Assembly (NCBI GenBank): GCA_949358305.1
Contig: OX442315.1
Coordinates: forward strand, 2,728,001-2,792,000
Direction: 5' to 3'
DNA length: 64,000 nucleotides
Origin: Strigamia acuminata
Taxonomy: Eukaryota; Arthropoda; Chilopoda; Geophilomorpha; Linotaeniidae
The translations under genes and the position numbers were made by a program. The notes beneath the pieces were generated by a model, which saw only the letters and a list, made by a program, of their open reading frames with translations, was not told the DNA's origin and made no database searches. Below are positions 20,099 to 30,062 of this stretch, piece after piece (position 1 is the stretch's first letter; each line of letters opens with the position of its first letter).

Positions 20099-21695
20099 AA
20101 TATTAAAACAAATGTATAGTCAACTTCTAGTATGCAAAAAATGCAATAAACGCTAGTGGGTGATGATATCTGGATAGAATTACCAAGGAGACGATTTTAT
20201 TTTATTTTATTTTAGCATCTACAACTATTTTCTAATGTAATCCAGTTCATTCACTTGTCACTTGATGTCAACAACCTAAATGCAATAGTTTTTGGATTAT
20301 TGGATGCATTCGTTTTTAATGTACACCTGTGGACAAAAAAATCTTCACATGCGATTAACACTGAGATTTTTAGTGCTCTTTAGTCGCATTTAAACTTTCT
20401 ATTGCCCCCAGAAAAAGTAAACTGCTCCAGCCGCCGGTGGCAGAAAAATGAACTGCTCATTTGGAACCGAAGCAGCCTGACAGCATGTGAAGATTTTTTC
20501 GTCCATAGACGGTCCAGTAGAATTTCAACAGCGTACCTTTTTCTGCAATTCCGCTACAGTGGCGTTCATGTCAGAAAGCATTTGCCTCATGATTGCAAGT
20601 TCTTGGTCTGGAAAATTACTATAATCAATTGAAAAAAATGTTTCCAAGTAGTTTCAGCATTGTACTCAACCGTAATTTCGAAACGACAGTGTGTTGGATG
20701 TAACATAAGTTTCCATTTTGGTTCCGTTTCCATTCTCATTTCGAGCTTCGCATAAATATGTTCCCGAATCCGTTACATTGATTGATGATTCAGAAGACAC
20801 CACTTCCCATTCCTCATCCCCAGTTTTCTTCTTCAACAAGATGTCTTTCGGAGAAGGAAACCCGTTACCTTTACACGTTAATTGCTTCGTTTCTCCCTCC
20901 AGAATGTTTCTATCTTTAAGGGATAAAGTAGTGTCTGCAAGTGACACTTCATTTGTGGAATCTGAGAGTTATAAAAGAAATCAGGTCTCTGAGTGGTACA
21001 AATTAAATTATTTTAGCATTTAAAATGCTTCATTACTCACAGGGCATGCCAAATCTTCCAAGTAGAACATCCGTTTCGTTCCCCCAGTTTATAATACATT
21101 TGATTTCCTTCTCTTTTTCGCCGTTTACAAAATGTACTTCAGTGCTTGAGCCCGATTCAAACAAGTCATCGTTTTGTCTACCGGAAGAGCTGGCCCTTCC
21201 AATGAATCTACCATCCGAATACCAGTTAAAATTCGTTTTTGAACTATAACTTTTCTGCAAGTACGAGTAGCATATAAACTTAACTGTGGCTTGCTCGTTT
21301 GGATAGATCACATTTTCTGAATTGTTTCTCCATAATCTGTCGTTGTAAAACAGGCTGGAAGGTTTTCCTAAAAGTTTGAACAAATTTCCAATCTAAATTT
21401 TGCCGTTTGTTAGTTTATTATTAGTAAAACTGACCTTTGACGTGGAGATAATACACTTCGTATTTTTTATCGGTGGTGCAATGGTATTCGCCCGAATCGT
21501 ACACTTTGACATTATCGATTTCGATAACGCACAATTCCGAATCTCGGATTCTGAAGCGTTTGTTGATAGTCTCTCCTCTCTTAATCACCAAACTCTTGCT
21601 GTTTGTGTACTTATACAATTCACATTCGGATGTTTTCACTTTGCCGCACGCAAACGACACTGATACATTTCTTTCCACTTCCAACCAGTGCTTAT

Positions 21696-21999
21696 TGTTG
21701 CGGCAGCAACTCGTTATTTGTTGGGAGTTTGATTGAAATAGTTTTAGAAAGCCAAATGGATGTGATTTCACTGGATTTTACCGGTGACAAAAAAGACACG
21801 TACACACTCACAGAATTACATCTGGACAGTGAACTTTATTTTTATGACAGGAAACCAAGCCAACCAACTTTTCCCCCTCTAAAAGTCATAAACTCCTCGT
21901 TTTACATTGGGGTCACCAAAGTGACCTTCTAGCGACCAAACATGGCGTCACTTGCTATTTACTCCCAATTTATGTCCCCTTTGAAATTCAGTTTCAACA
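21696..21999 (-). repeat. BEL 3' LTR
   Basis: 304 bp, on the minus strand TGTTGAAACTG...GCCGCAACA. It contains the stop codon of the polyprotein (21959). A polypurine tract (about 22000-22016, complement GGGGACGGGGGGAC) adjoins it; next to that is a G14 run. Confidence 0.93.
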
Positions 22000-24900
22000 G
22001 TCCCCCCGTCCCCGGGGGGGGGGGGGGGTGGACCTCCGTTTCCACTTCGAGATGACACAGTCGTTGGATGGGTCTTCTCATGGTTGTTCCATTTGCGAGT
22101 TTCAACTCACATGACCGAATCTTCCCGTCACGTCCGGTTTTAGTTGACACAACGCGTCCGTATTTCCAGGTTAACCGCGGTCGGTTTTGGTCCTCGATCA
22201 GCACGACATCTCCACTTTTGAATTTGAAATTGTTCGAATTTCCTCGGTGTTGTTTTAATTCCACCAAGTATTCCTTAGTCCATCGGTTCCAAAAAAGTTG
22301 TAGCAAGTTTTGACGATGTTTCCAGGCTCTCAGGATCTCATCTTTTCGGCCTGGAACGACCGAGAACTTTGGTAGAGTCGGCAAATACGTCAAACGCTTT
22401 CCTACTAAGAAATGTGAAGGTGTTAAGGGCGGGTGTTCGCTCGGATCGTCGTAAACGTAGGTCAGTGGTCGGGAATTAACCACTGCCTCGACTTCAGCCA
22501 ATATCGTCGCGAGTCCCTCGAAATCAAGCGCATTCTTCCCGATGGTTTTCTTAAGGGCGAGCTTCACAGAACGAACCATTCGCTCCCAAAACCCCCCCCA
22601 CCAAGGTGCGTTTTCAACAATGTATTTCCACGTTATGTTCCTCATGGTCAGGAAACCCTGGAATTGTTCCTGTGACAAACTTGATAAAAATATGTTAAGT
22701 TCCTTTTCAGTTCTTTTAAATGTCTTTGCATTGTCAGAATAAATTGTTTTTGGAATTCCCCTTTTGCAAATAAATCGTTTCATCGAGTCTATAAATCGGT
22801 CTGTTGACAAGTTTGAGACCAACTCGAGATGAACTGCCCTCGTAACTGCACATGTGAACAAAGCGATGTATGTTTTGGCTCCCACTTTTGTGTAAAGGGG
22901 GCCGGCAAAGTCAACACCACAAATCTCGAATGGTTCACAGGGCGAGACACGATCCATAGGTAACAAACCCCATTTTTCTCTCGCTAAACGTCCCTGTGCT
23001 TTCCTGCATGTCACACACTTGTTGAGCACGCACTTAATCGTTTTTCTTGCTCGCGATATCCAGAATTTCTCGCGAAAACTGGCCAACGTATCTGCGAGTC
23101 CACCGTGTAATGTTTTCTCGTGCTCGTCACGTATTATGAGTCTGGTAAGTGGATGTGCATGAGGAATGATGTAGGGTTCACGAACGTCTCGAGTCAGGTC
23201 TGCTAACGCCCACCGGTGTGTCGCTCGAATAATGCCGTTTTCATCTAAAATGGGTGAAAGTTTATATATCAATGAAGTTTTTTCTAACAATTTCCCCTCG
23301 TGTAGTCGTTTGTTTTCTTCTTTAAAGTTGGTTTGTTGTAGATACTTCACCCAATATTGTTCGCTTGTTTGTAATTCTTCATTTGTGATCGCGTCTCCGT
23401 TTTTACGTTTTGTTTTTAAGTTTGTGAGGTATCGGAAAACCCACGCGGTCACTCGTTTCAATTTCTCCCACGAACTGAAGCGGTTGTAATCGATTTCAGG
23501 AACTGTGATCTCCATTTGTGTTGCGCTCACGACGATCTTGTCTTCTTCCTCGATCTGCTGTGTTGATTCGACTTCTTGTGGCCATGTGGACTCATCTTGG
23601 GTCAGCCAGGAAGGTCCTTTCATCCACATCGTGTCGTTGGTAAGTTCGCTCACGTTCACCCCTCGCGTCACCAAATCTGCCGGGTTGTCTTTTCCTGGGC
23701 AGTGTCTCCAGTCTTCCTTTTTGATGACTTCTCCAATCTCGCGAACTCGGTTGTGGACGAACGTCACCGGTCGATTCTTTGGTTCACGTAGCCAGTGCAG
23801 GACTATTTTCGAATCAGTCCACACGGTGAACTTGTCGCATCCAAGAGTCGACTGAAGTGTTGGTATCAGTCGTGCTGCTAACAATGCGCCCATGAGCTCC
23901 AGTTTTGGTAGTGTTAGCTCTTTTAATGGCGCCACTCTGCACTTAGAAATGATAAAATCAACGTTAACACACTTTGTTTTTGAATCCAGCACTCGAGCAT
24001 AGGCTACTACGCCATATGCTCGCGGGCTGGCATCACAGAAAATGTGAATCCTTTTTTCAACGCAAATTCCTCCCCAGTTTAATAATTTTCTACTAAATTT
24101 TAAATTTTCCAAGTATGGTATTTGTACATACCAGTTTTCCCACGATTTTTTCACACTTTCTGGAATTGGTGTATCCCAACCAACATTTAATTTCCATAAC
24201 TCTTGAAATATAATTTTAGCGGTGACCACAAAGGGATTAGCAAATCCCAATGGGTCAAACACCATTGCTGTTACTTTAATTATAAACCGTTTAGTGTACT
24301 TAGTGAATTTTACTTCATTAAGTAATTCTGAAATATCTAGACTCAATTCGTCCGTTTCAGTTTCCCACCTCACCCCCAAAACTTTAGTTTCTGTTTGGGA
24401 AACCAATTCGGCACAGGTCGGGTCATCTTTTATAAATTCTTCTCTTAGTTTGATACAGTTAGTCTTCCATTTAGTTAAGTTCATATTAGCCTCACTGAGA
24501 ATGTTTTTACTTTCGTGATACACTTGAATTGCCTCAGTTACCTCGTTCAAACTCGTAATGAAATCGTCCACGTACAAATCATCGTTTAAGCGTTGACAGG
24601 TGTTTGGATTCTCTTCCTCGTATTCTTCTACGTGGTGTTTTACTGTTGCTCCCAGCAAAAACGGACTTGGTTTTGAGCCAAATAATACTCGTGTCTGACG
24701 CAGTTCGACAATCTTCACGGATTCACTGCCATCCCACCCGTCCTCCAACCAAAAAAATCGTGTTACGTCACGTTCCTTCATCTTCAGCCAAATACGGTGG
24801 AAAGCCTTTTCAATGTCTCCGAGCATCCCGATTATTCCTGTTCTAAATTTCAAGAGAATGTTAACAAGTTTTGGCAATAAATTTGGTCCCTTGCACAAAC

Positions 24901-27256
24901 AATCGTTTAAAGAATAACAGCCCTTTTCATGTGACGACGCATCATATACAATCCGGAGTTTTGTGGTTGCGCGAGATTCATCGATAACTGGACGGTGTGG
25001 GATGTAGTAAATCGGGTGGTCCCTGTTGTTGTCCGTACTTGGGATCTTCTCCACGATTCCCGTCCTCAATTGTTCGTCAATTACGCTCTTGTATTGGAGA
25101 TATAACTTGGGGTTTTTTCTAAATTTATTTACCAAGGCCCAAAATCTTCGTTTTGCTTGTTCTCGGTTGTCGTCTAGTTCTTGGGGATTTATTTTCCAGG
25201 GCAGGCTGACCTCGTAATGGTCGTCAACCCATTCGATCTCCTTTTCGAAATTCTCAATCGTTTTTTGTTCGTCCTCGTTTTGGTCAACCATAGTCTCGTG
25301 TTTGATCCCAATCGATTCGAGGTTCCAGAAGCGTTCTAGGAGTTCAGCATTATTGTCAATTATTTCTACTTTGTTTACCCGAACAATGGAAGAAACAACG
25401 GTTTGGTTCTCCCCAGATGAGCCATGCAACGTCCAGCCAAATATAGTCTCGATGGCCATCAAATTCGTATCGATTCTCTCCTGTCGTCCTGTAGTTACAC
25501 GCCAAAAGTTGTCTACCCCGATGAGTATGGCGATTCCGTCGTCCATTCGTGTATTGTTATCGTACGTCAATCGAATGTTTCGCTTCTTTAACTCGTCCAA
25601 AATTTTCGTGTCGGGTTTCGTCTTCATTGACTGCATGATCCACGGTGATTCGAGCGCTTCTAATTCCAAACTACAAGTAGTGTCATGACAATTATTCAAA
25701 TTCAATTTTAATATTCTGCGTTTGGTAGTTTTCGGTTCAATTTCTCCGAATGTTAGCAGAGTAATATCTTGTTCTCCCGTCTGTTTTAATCCCAATTCGC
25801 TGGCCAATTTTTCAGTCACGAAACTTTTTTGCGACCCGCCATCCAAAAAACATTGAACCTTCTTTCTCTTCGTGTGTCCTTCAACCTCGACCATCAGGAG
25901 CTGCAAAAACAAGGTTGATTCCATGCCCACGCCACTCGCAACAGATGTTATTGTTGTGACTTCGTTTGGTTTCGTCACTTCTTTTGGTTTCGTGGCTTCC
26001 GTATCGCACAAATATGTGTGATGACTCTTTTCGCATTTTTTACATCTAAACCTAGTTTTGCATTTAGATGCGATGTGTCCTTCCTTTAGGCAGCGGTAAC
26101 ATCGCCTCGATTTCAAACAGGCGGCTTTTCGTTCTGGAACAGTCAAAGGACAGTCTGGGCTTGTGTGCTCTTCCTTTTGGCAAAAGGTGCACTTGTAGAC
26201 GAAAGTTGACAACGCCGAAGCGGAGCCATTTGGGTTAGGTTTGGAATTTAATTTTTTCGTTACCTCCTCCATTTTCTTGACGGTGGGCTCCCTCTTCTCC
26301 ATTATCGTGGTTTTATTCTTTATCGCGCTCGTCCTCTCTCGCATCTCGATCTCAAAACGGAAAAAACTTAGAAATTCCTTAACTGACCATGGCAAATCTC
26401 CTCGAGGGCGTGTGAAGTCGTGTTGGAGTGAGTCCGGAGTTGCTCGTGTCAAAATCGGATACAAGAGTGAGCCAAATGTCGTCGCCTCCACTCCCAAATT
26501 TTCCAGGCTTTTCACGTGTAGATCGCAAAAGTCGTATAATTTCCGCATCGCAGCAATATCGTCACTATTTTTCACTGGTTCGATCTCCAAAAATTTCTGC
26601 ATGTGAGCGTTGATTATTAATTCTTTCTTACCGAATCTGGTCGTTAGCAAGCCGATCGCTGTATCGTAGTTTGCATCGGTCACGGTGAGACCGCTTATTG
26701 CGTTGGCTGCCAAACCTTCCACTAGTGATCTCAAATAAACAAATTTTGCGGTTTTGGGTAAAGCGAGATTATTATGTACACTCAGCTGAAAGTTCGCCCA
26801 GAAATCGGTCCATGTTTCTGGAGTTCCTTGAAACTTGACGATTTCTAACTTTGGTAATTTCATATTACTGTATTGCTGGTTCAAATTCAGTACGAGTGGG
26901 TCCGGGTTGGGGTTCGGGTTGGGCGGTGGAATTAACGGTGGTACTTGCGTTTTTATCAAAGCTAACTCCTTCAGAGTCAGTTCCAATCGAGTGTTTGCGG
27001 CAATTAACTCGTCTTGAAAATCCTCGACCTCCGTCGTATCGTTTGCGACTTCGTTTATGTCGGTTATTCCGTCGGTCACGAGGATATCTAGTTTGTCAAT
27101 CTTCGTCCATTTCGAACGCATCTGTGCCTGGATGCACAGGAGTTTGGCTTCATCCAACGGATCCGCTTTTAACTCGTTCCTCAACGTGTTGAACAGCGCT
27201 CGAATATTTGCCCTCATTGCATCTCTTTGTGTGCGGTTTCTTTCCAACTCATCCAT
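21959..27256 (-). CDS. BEL/Pao Gag-Pol polyprotein
   Basis: 1765 aa from ATG at 27256. Order: coiled N-terminus; DUF1759-type gag domain (LPKLEIVKFQGTPETW, about residues 135-250); CCHC knuckles (CYRCLKEGHIASKC and a flanking Cys-rich finger); aspartic protease (CFLDGGSQKSFV); reverse transcriptase with IEKAFHRI and LYVDDF; RNase H (FCDASPRAYG, VWTDSKIVL); integrase HHCC/DDE with GVDFAGP, YSDNAKTF and WERMVRSVK; and a DUF5641 tail. No stops or frameshifts interrupt it. A polyproline near the C-terminus comes from the G-run, and the last residues are read from the LTR. All catalytic motifs are present. Confidence 0.95.
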   Translation of the reverse strand: MDELERNRTQRDAMRANIRALFNTLRNELKADPLDEAKLLCIQAQMRSKWTKIDKLDILVTDGITDINEVANDTTEVEDFQDELIAANTRLELTLKELALIKTQVPPLIPPPNPNPNPDPLVLNLNQQYSNMKLPKLEIVKFQGTPETWTDFWANFQLSVHNNLALPKTAKFVYLRSLVEGLAANAISGLTVTDANYDTAIGLLTTRFGKKELIINAHMQKFLEIEPVKNSDDIAAMRKLYDFCDLHVKSLENLGVEATTFGSLLYPILTRATPDSLQHDFTRPRGDLPWSVKEFLSFFRFEIEMRERTSAIKNKTTIMEKREPTVKKMEEVTKKLNSKPNPNGSASALSTFVYKCTFCQKEEHTSPDCPLTVPERKAACLKSRRCYRCLKEGHIASKCKTRFRCKKCEKSHHTYLCDTEATKPKEVTKPNEVTTITSVASGVGMESTLFLQLLMVEVEGHTKRKKVQCFLDGGSQKSFVTEKLASELGLKQTGEQDITLLTFGEIEPKTTKRRILKLNLNNCHDTTCSLELEALESPWIMQSMKTKPDTKILDELKKRNIRLTYDNNTRMDDGIAILIGVDNFWRVTTGRQERIDTNLMAIETIFGWTLHGSSGENQTVVSSIVRVNKVEIIDNNAELLERFWNLESIGIKHETMVDQNEDEQKTIENFEKEIEWVDDHYEVSLPWKINPQELDDNREQAKRRFWALVNKFRKNPKLYLQYKSVIDEQLRTGIVEKIPSTDNNRDHPIYYIPHRPVIDESRATTKLRIVYDASSHEKGCYSLNDCLCKGPNLLPKLVNILLKFRTGIIGMLGDIEKAFHRIWLKMKERDVTRFFWLEDGWDGSESVKIVELRQTRVLFGSKPSPFLLGATVKHHVEEYEEENPNTCQRLNDDLYVDDFITSLNEVTEAIQVYHESKNILSEANMNLTKWKTNCIKLREEFIKDDPTCAELVSQTETKVLGVRWETETDELSLDISELLNEVKFTKYTKRFIIKVTAMVFDPLGFANPFVVTAKIIFQELWKLNVGWDTPIPESVKKSWENWYVQIPYLENLKFSRKLLNWGGICVEKRIHIFCDASPRAYGVVAYARVLDSKTKCVNVDFIISKCRVAPLKELTLPKLELMGALLAARLIPTLQSTLGCDKFTVWTDSKIVLHWLREPKNRPVTFVHNRVREIGEVIKKEDWRHCPGKDNPADLVTRGVNVSELTNDTMWMKGPSWLTQDESTWPQEVESTQQIEEEDKIVVSATQMEITVPEIDYNRFSSWEKLKRVTAWVFRYLTNLKTKRKNGDAITNEELQTSEQYWVKYLQQTNFKEENKRLHEGKLLEKTSLIYKLSPILDENGIIRATHRWALADLTRDVREPYIIPHAHPLTRLIIRDEHEKTLHGGLADTLASFREKFWISRARKTIKCVLNKCVTCRKAQGRLAREKWGLLPMDRVSPCEPFEICGVDFAGPLYTKVGAKTYIALFTCAVTRAVHLELVSNLSTDRFIDSMKRFICKRGIPKTIYSDNAKTFKRTEKELNIFLSSLSQEQFQGFLTMRNITWKYIVENAPWWGGFWERMVRSVKLALKKTIGKNALDFEGLATILAEVEAVVNSRPLTYVYDDPSEHPPLTPSHFLVGKRLTYLPTLPKFSVVPGRKDEILRAWKHRQNLLQLFWNRWTKEYLVELKQHRGNSNNFKFKSGDVVLIEDQNRPRLTWKYGRVVSTKTGRDGKIRSCELKLANGTTMRRPIQRLCHLEVETEVHPPPPPGTGGLLKLNFKGDINWE

Positions 27257-27289
27257 TCCTCGTAATTTCCTTGGTTATTTCTCGAATTT

Positions 27290-27307
27290 TCCCGGGTTTC
27301 GGCACCA
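27290..27307 (-). other. BEL primer-binding site, tRNA-Phe
   Basis: Two bases inside the 5' LTR, the minus strand reads TGGTGCCGAAACCCGGGA, the complement of a metazoan tRNA-Phe 3' end including CCA. Only 33 bp separate it from the gag-pol ATG. Confidence 0.85.
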
Positions 27308-27309
27308 AA

Positions 27310-27613
27310 TGTTGCGGCAGCAACTCGTTATTTGTTGGGAGTTTGATTGAAATAGTTTTAGAAAGCCAAATGGATGTGATTTCACTGGATTTTACCGGTG
27401 ACAAAAAAGACACGTACACACTCACAGAATTACATCTGGACAGTGAACTTTATTTTTATGACAGGAAACCAAGCCAACCAACTTTTCCCCCTCTAAAAGT
27501 CATAAACTCCTCGTTTTACATTGGGGTCACCAAAGTGACCTTCTAGCGACCAAACATGGCGTCACTTGCTATTTACTCCCAATTTATGTCCCCTTTGAAA
27601 TTCAGTTTCAACA
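27310..27613 (-). repeat. BEL 5' LTR
   Basis: 304 bp, apparently identical to 21696-21999. Directly followed on the right by the second CTTAT and the rest of the Ig1 exon. Confidence 0.93.
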
Positions 27614-27667
27614 CTTATCGGCAGTCACACCTCGTGAGAGAAATAAAATAAAACGGATAATTAATAA

Positions 27668-28639
27668 CACCTAGGATGATCAACTTCAGGGCTTCACATC
27701 TAGCTCAATTTAATTGTTAGACTGTAAAACGATTCTGTTTTCTGATCGTGGCACCATCCGGCCGAAACGACACAAAATGACGTTATTTCGCGGGCAAATG
27801 GCGGACAACTGACATGACATCCCTCATTTGCATTTTTAGAGGACATTTATATTTTATGTTTTAGTTAGAAATAATATCTGAAAATTATTTATTATGTTTT
27901 TAGATATAGTTTTTAAATAAAACGTTAAATAAATTTGAACTACGTTATAACGTTCGCCAAAAATATAAGTGCGGGATGTCATTAGTGAGTTTGCGGTTGC
28001 CAATTGTTCCTTATAATTATGAGTTACAAGCTCATAATTATAAAAATGGACTTATAACATAACGTAACTCCTCAACTTTTACACTATTTTGTAAAATAAG
28101 GGAGCCAATCATATCGCTTAACACTATTTGAAGCTCCTCCCACTATTGCAAATGGCGCCGATGGTGCTAATGGCAATTCAAAATGGCTGCCTGACCTGTT
28201 TCAACATTCAGCCTCAATCACAATTTCTTTCTGCCATCGAAAGATAGAAACAACTAAAATCATTCCAGGTAAGCAAATAAATAAACTGGAAGACAATTTC
28301 ATGTCTGAAAACTGTCAAATTAGTAAAACTACAGATTTTCATTTTGTTTTGCATAGGGATTTGTTCTACCATTACATGGTATTTATAAGTATAATTTATA
28401 AAATATATTTATTGCACCGCAAGTGCCTATTTCAAGAAGGAATTATAATTATAATTATGAGCTTGTAACTCATAATTATAAGAAACAATTGGCAACCGCA
28501 AACTCACTACTGTCCGCCATTTGCCCGCAAAATGTTTTAACATTGCAATGACAGATGGCTCCTTCTTCGCATTTGTACGGGACAACTTAGATTACAAAAA
28601 AATTGTGGATGTGAAGTCCTGTAGTTGATCGTCCTAAGT
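27668..28639. mobile_element. Intron-1 MITE of gene D, interrupted and truncated
   Basis: Same element as at 18204-18926 (CCTAGGATGATCAACTTCAG, inner GCAAATGGCGGACAAC). It is interrupted by a 525-bp MITE and followed by the hAT. Its last bases beyond the hAT, present in gene C, are lost or replaced here. Confidence 0.7.
27984..28508. mobile_element. 525-bp MITE with approximately 57-bp TIRs containing a hairpin
   Basis: Ends AGTGAGTTTGCGGTTGCCAA on both sides in inverted orientation. Each arm contains the internal palindrome TATAATTATGAG / CTCATAATTATA around a 7-nt loop. Gene C has the empty site (GTCATTGTCCGCC). The flanks ATT/ACT could be a decayed 3-bp duplication. No coding capacity. 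Confidence 0.8.
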
Positions 28640-28913
28640 CAGGGGTCGGCAACCTGTGGCTCGCGAGCCGCATGCGGCTCTTTCGATGTCAAGATGCGGC
28701 TCTCCAGTTCCATGCGCAAATATTAATAATTATATTATTTTATTTTCAAAACTCATAAAAAATATTATATTGCAAAAAAAATCAAATTTATATACCTAAT
28801 CCTAATCAAATACCATAATATTGAAACAAAAATGTTAGTTGATCTTTAAAAACTGGAAAATTTTGTAAATTATAATTTTTGACTCTTCCGTCTCAAAAAG
28901 TTGCCGACCCCTG
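28640..28913. mobile_element. hAT-type MITE (gene D copy)
   Basis: 274 bp, same ends and same host position as 18644-18917. TCCTAAGT precedes it; the right-hand duplication has decayed to TCCATAAT. It is a shared ancestral insertion, not an independent hit. Confidence 0.82.
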
Positions 28914-29429
28914 TCCATAATGTTGAGTTTTAATTGTGAACTCATGCAGATAGTTTAGTTGCTGCAGTGGATTGGAAAAGTTAACAGGTGAAATAATGAG
29001 ATGCCATCTTTGCAGGTGAGAAACATAACATCAAGTGAGGTTTTATTAGCTTGTCACGTGACTCTTTTACAACAAGCGCCACCTTTAGGCAGCATATATA
29101 AATAATATGTAAACAAACATTGTGTTTGTTTACAAAAGCAAACATAAACAAAGTGCAAACTAAAGAGCGCATTATCACTTGTTAATACGATCTAGAGATA
29201 TGTATATTATGCATGGTAATGATATATCATATCCTAACACATAACACAAACTCTTTCAAAAATGAGTTGATAGAGTAGCCCATCCTCAAATTTCGTACCT
29301 GTAGCTGTAGTCAATGCAACTAGTATTGTAACGTTCAAGATACTCATTTTCAGAATAAAGTTCATGTTTGTCGAGAATGGAGTCTGCGATGTGGGAGACT
29401 TTTCGTTTGTTGGTGAAAACTGCAAAATA

Positions 29430-30000
29430 CTAATATTAATTTTCTGGTAGGAATTCAGTGGAAGATAAACCTGCCATTCTTTTCATATCCGTCCTATTGC
29501 ATTAGCGTGCTGGATGGAAGGTTAGAATTTTAGTTTGGTTTGGTTGGCCTCAATGCATAAATCACTGTCAAAATACATTGCCAGGATGGAAAGTCTTATT
29601 CATTTATTTATTTTTTTATTTTTTATTTTATTTTATTTTATTTTATCTGATCATTATCAGCATTCTCAGCTGTCAATTTGCCGTTTTATTCCATGTAACT
29701 GACTCTGGTCACCATCATTCATGTGAGAAAAATAAGTGAGATAGGTTTCTTTTAAAAAAAATAAAATATTCTTGGCATTTAAGCATATTTCATACAGGTG
29801 CTAGAAAGTGAAATTTTAGTTTTGTGGCTCACGAATGGACTTATTACCGGCATGCATAAATCACTCTCAAAGTTTCCAACAGGATGGAATTTTTTTTTAA
29901 AATAATATTAAAACAAATGTATAGTCAACTTCTAGTATGCAAAAAATGCAGTAAACGCAGGTGGGTGATAATATTTGGATATAATTACCAACGAGAAGAT
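29430..30000. other. Spacer between genes D and E
   Basis: The left part is the conserved upstream block (GGAAGATAAACCTGCC, TTTTCATATCCGTCC) shared with genes A to C. Then follow TTTTA repeats, the shared spacer repeat (TAGGTTTCTTTTAAAAAAAA) and the 3' flank of gene E. No gene. Confidence 0.55.
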
Positions 30001-30062
30001 TTTATTTTATTTTATTTTAGCATCTACAACTATTTTCTAATGTAATCCAGTTCATTCACTTG

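Larger units (their letters stand above)
21696..27613 (-). mobile_element. Complete BEL/Pao LTR retrotransposon
   Basis: 5918 bp with 304-bp LTRs (21696-21999, 27310-27613) that look identical by eye, TG...CA ends, and a 5-bp target duplication CTTAT (21691-21695, 27614-27618). One uninterrupted gag-pol frame spans it. Genes A and C show the empty site. Intact coding and matching LTRs indicate a recent, possibly still active, copy. Confidence 0.95.
20268..29365 (-). pseudogene. Three-Ig/coiled-coil gene D, Ig1 exon split by BEL element
   Basis: Exons: 29365..29299 (signal), Ig1 in two parts (27630..27614 and 21695..21435), 21367..21041 (Ig2), 20961..20671 (Ig3), 20607..20537 (coiled coil) and 20285..20268 (tail). 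Apart from the 5.9-kb insertion every exon has the family length and phase, with no other break. The insertion lies 12 nt into the Ig1 coding exon and duplicates CTTAT. Its strand is the same as the gene's. The disrupted allele is presumably null or alters splicing. Intron 1 carries three further DNA elements. Ig1 is nearest gene C, Ig2 nearest gene A. Confidence 0.8.

Noticed and set aside
27290-27307. tRNA-like sequence (also 48938-48955 and 56015-56025)
   Set aside because: Only the 3' ends of tRNAs match, immediately inside LTRs; these are primer-binding sites, not tRNA genes.
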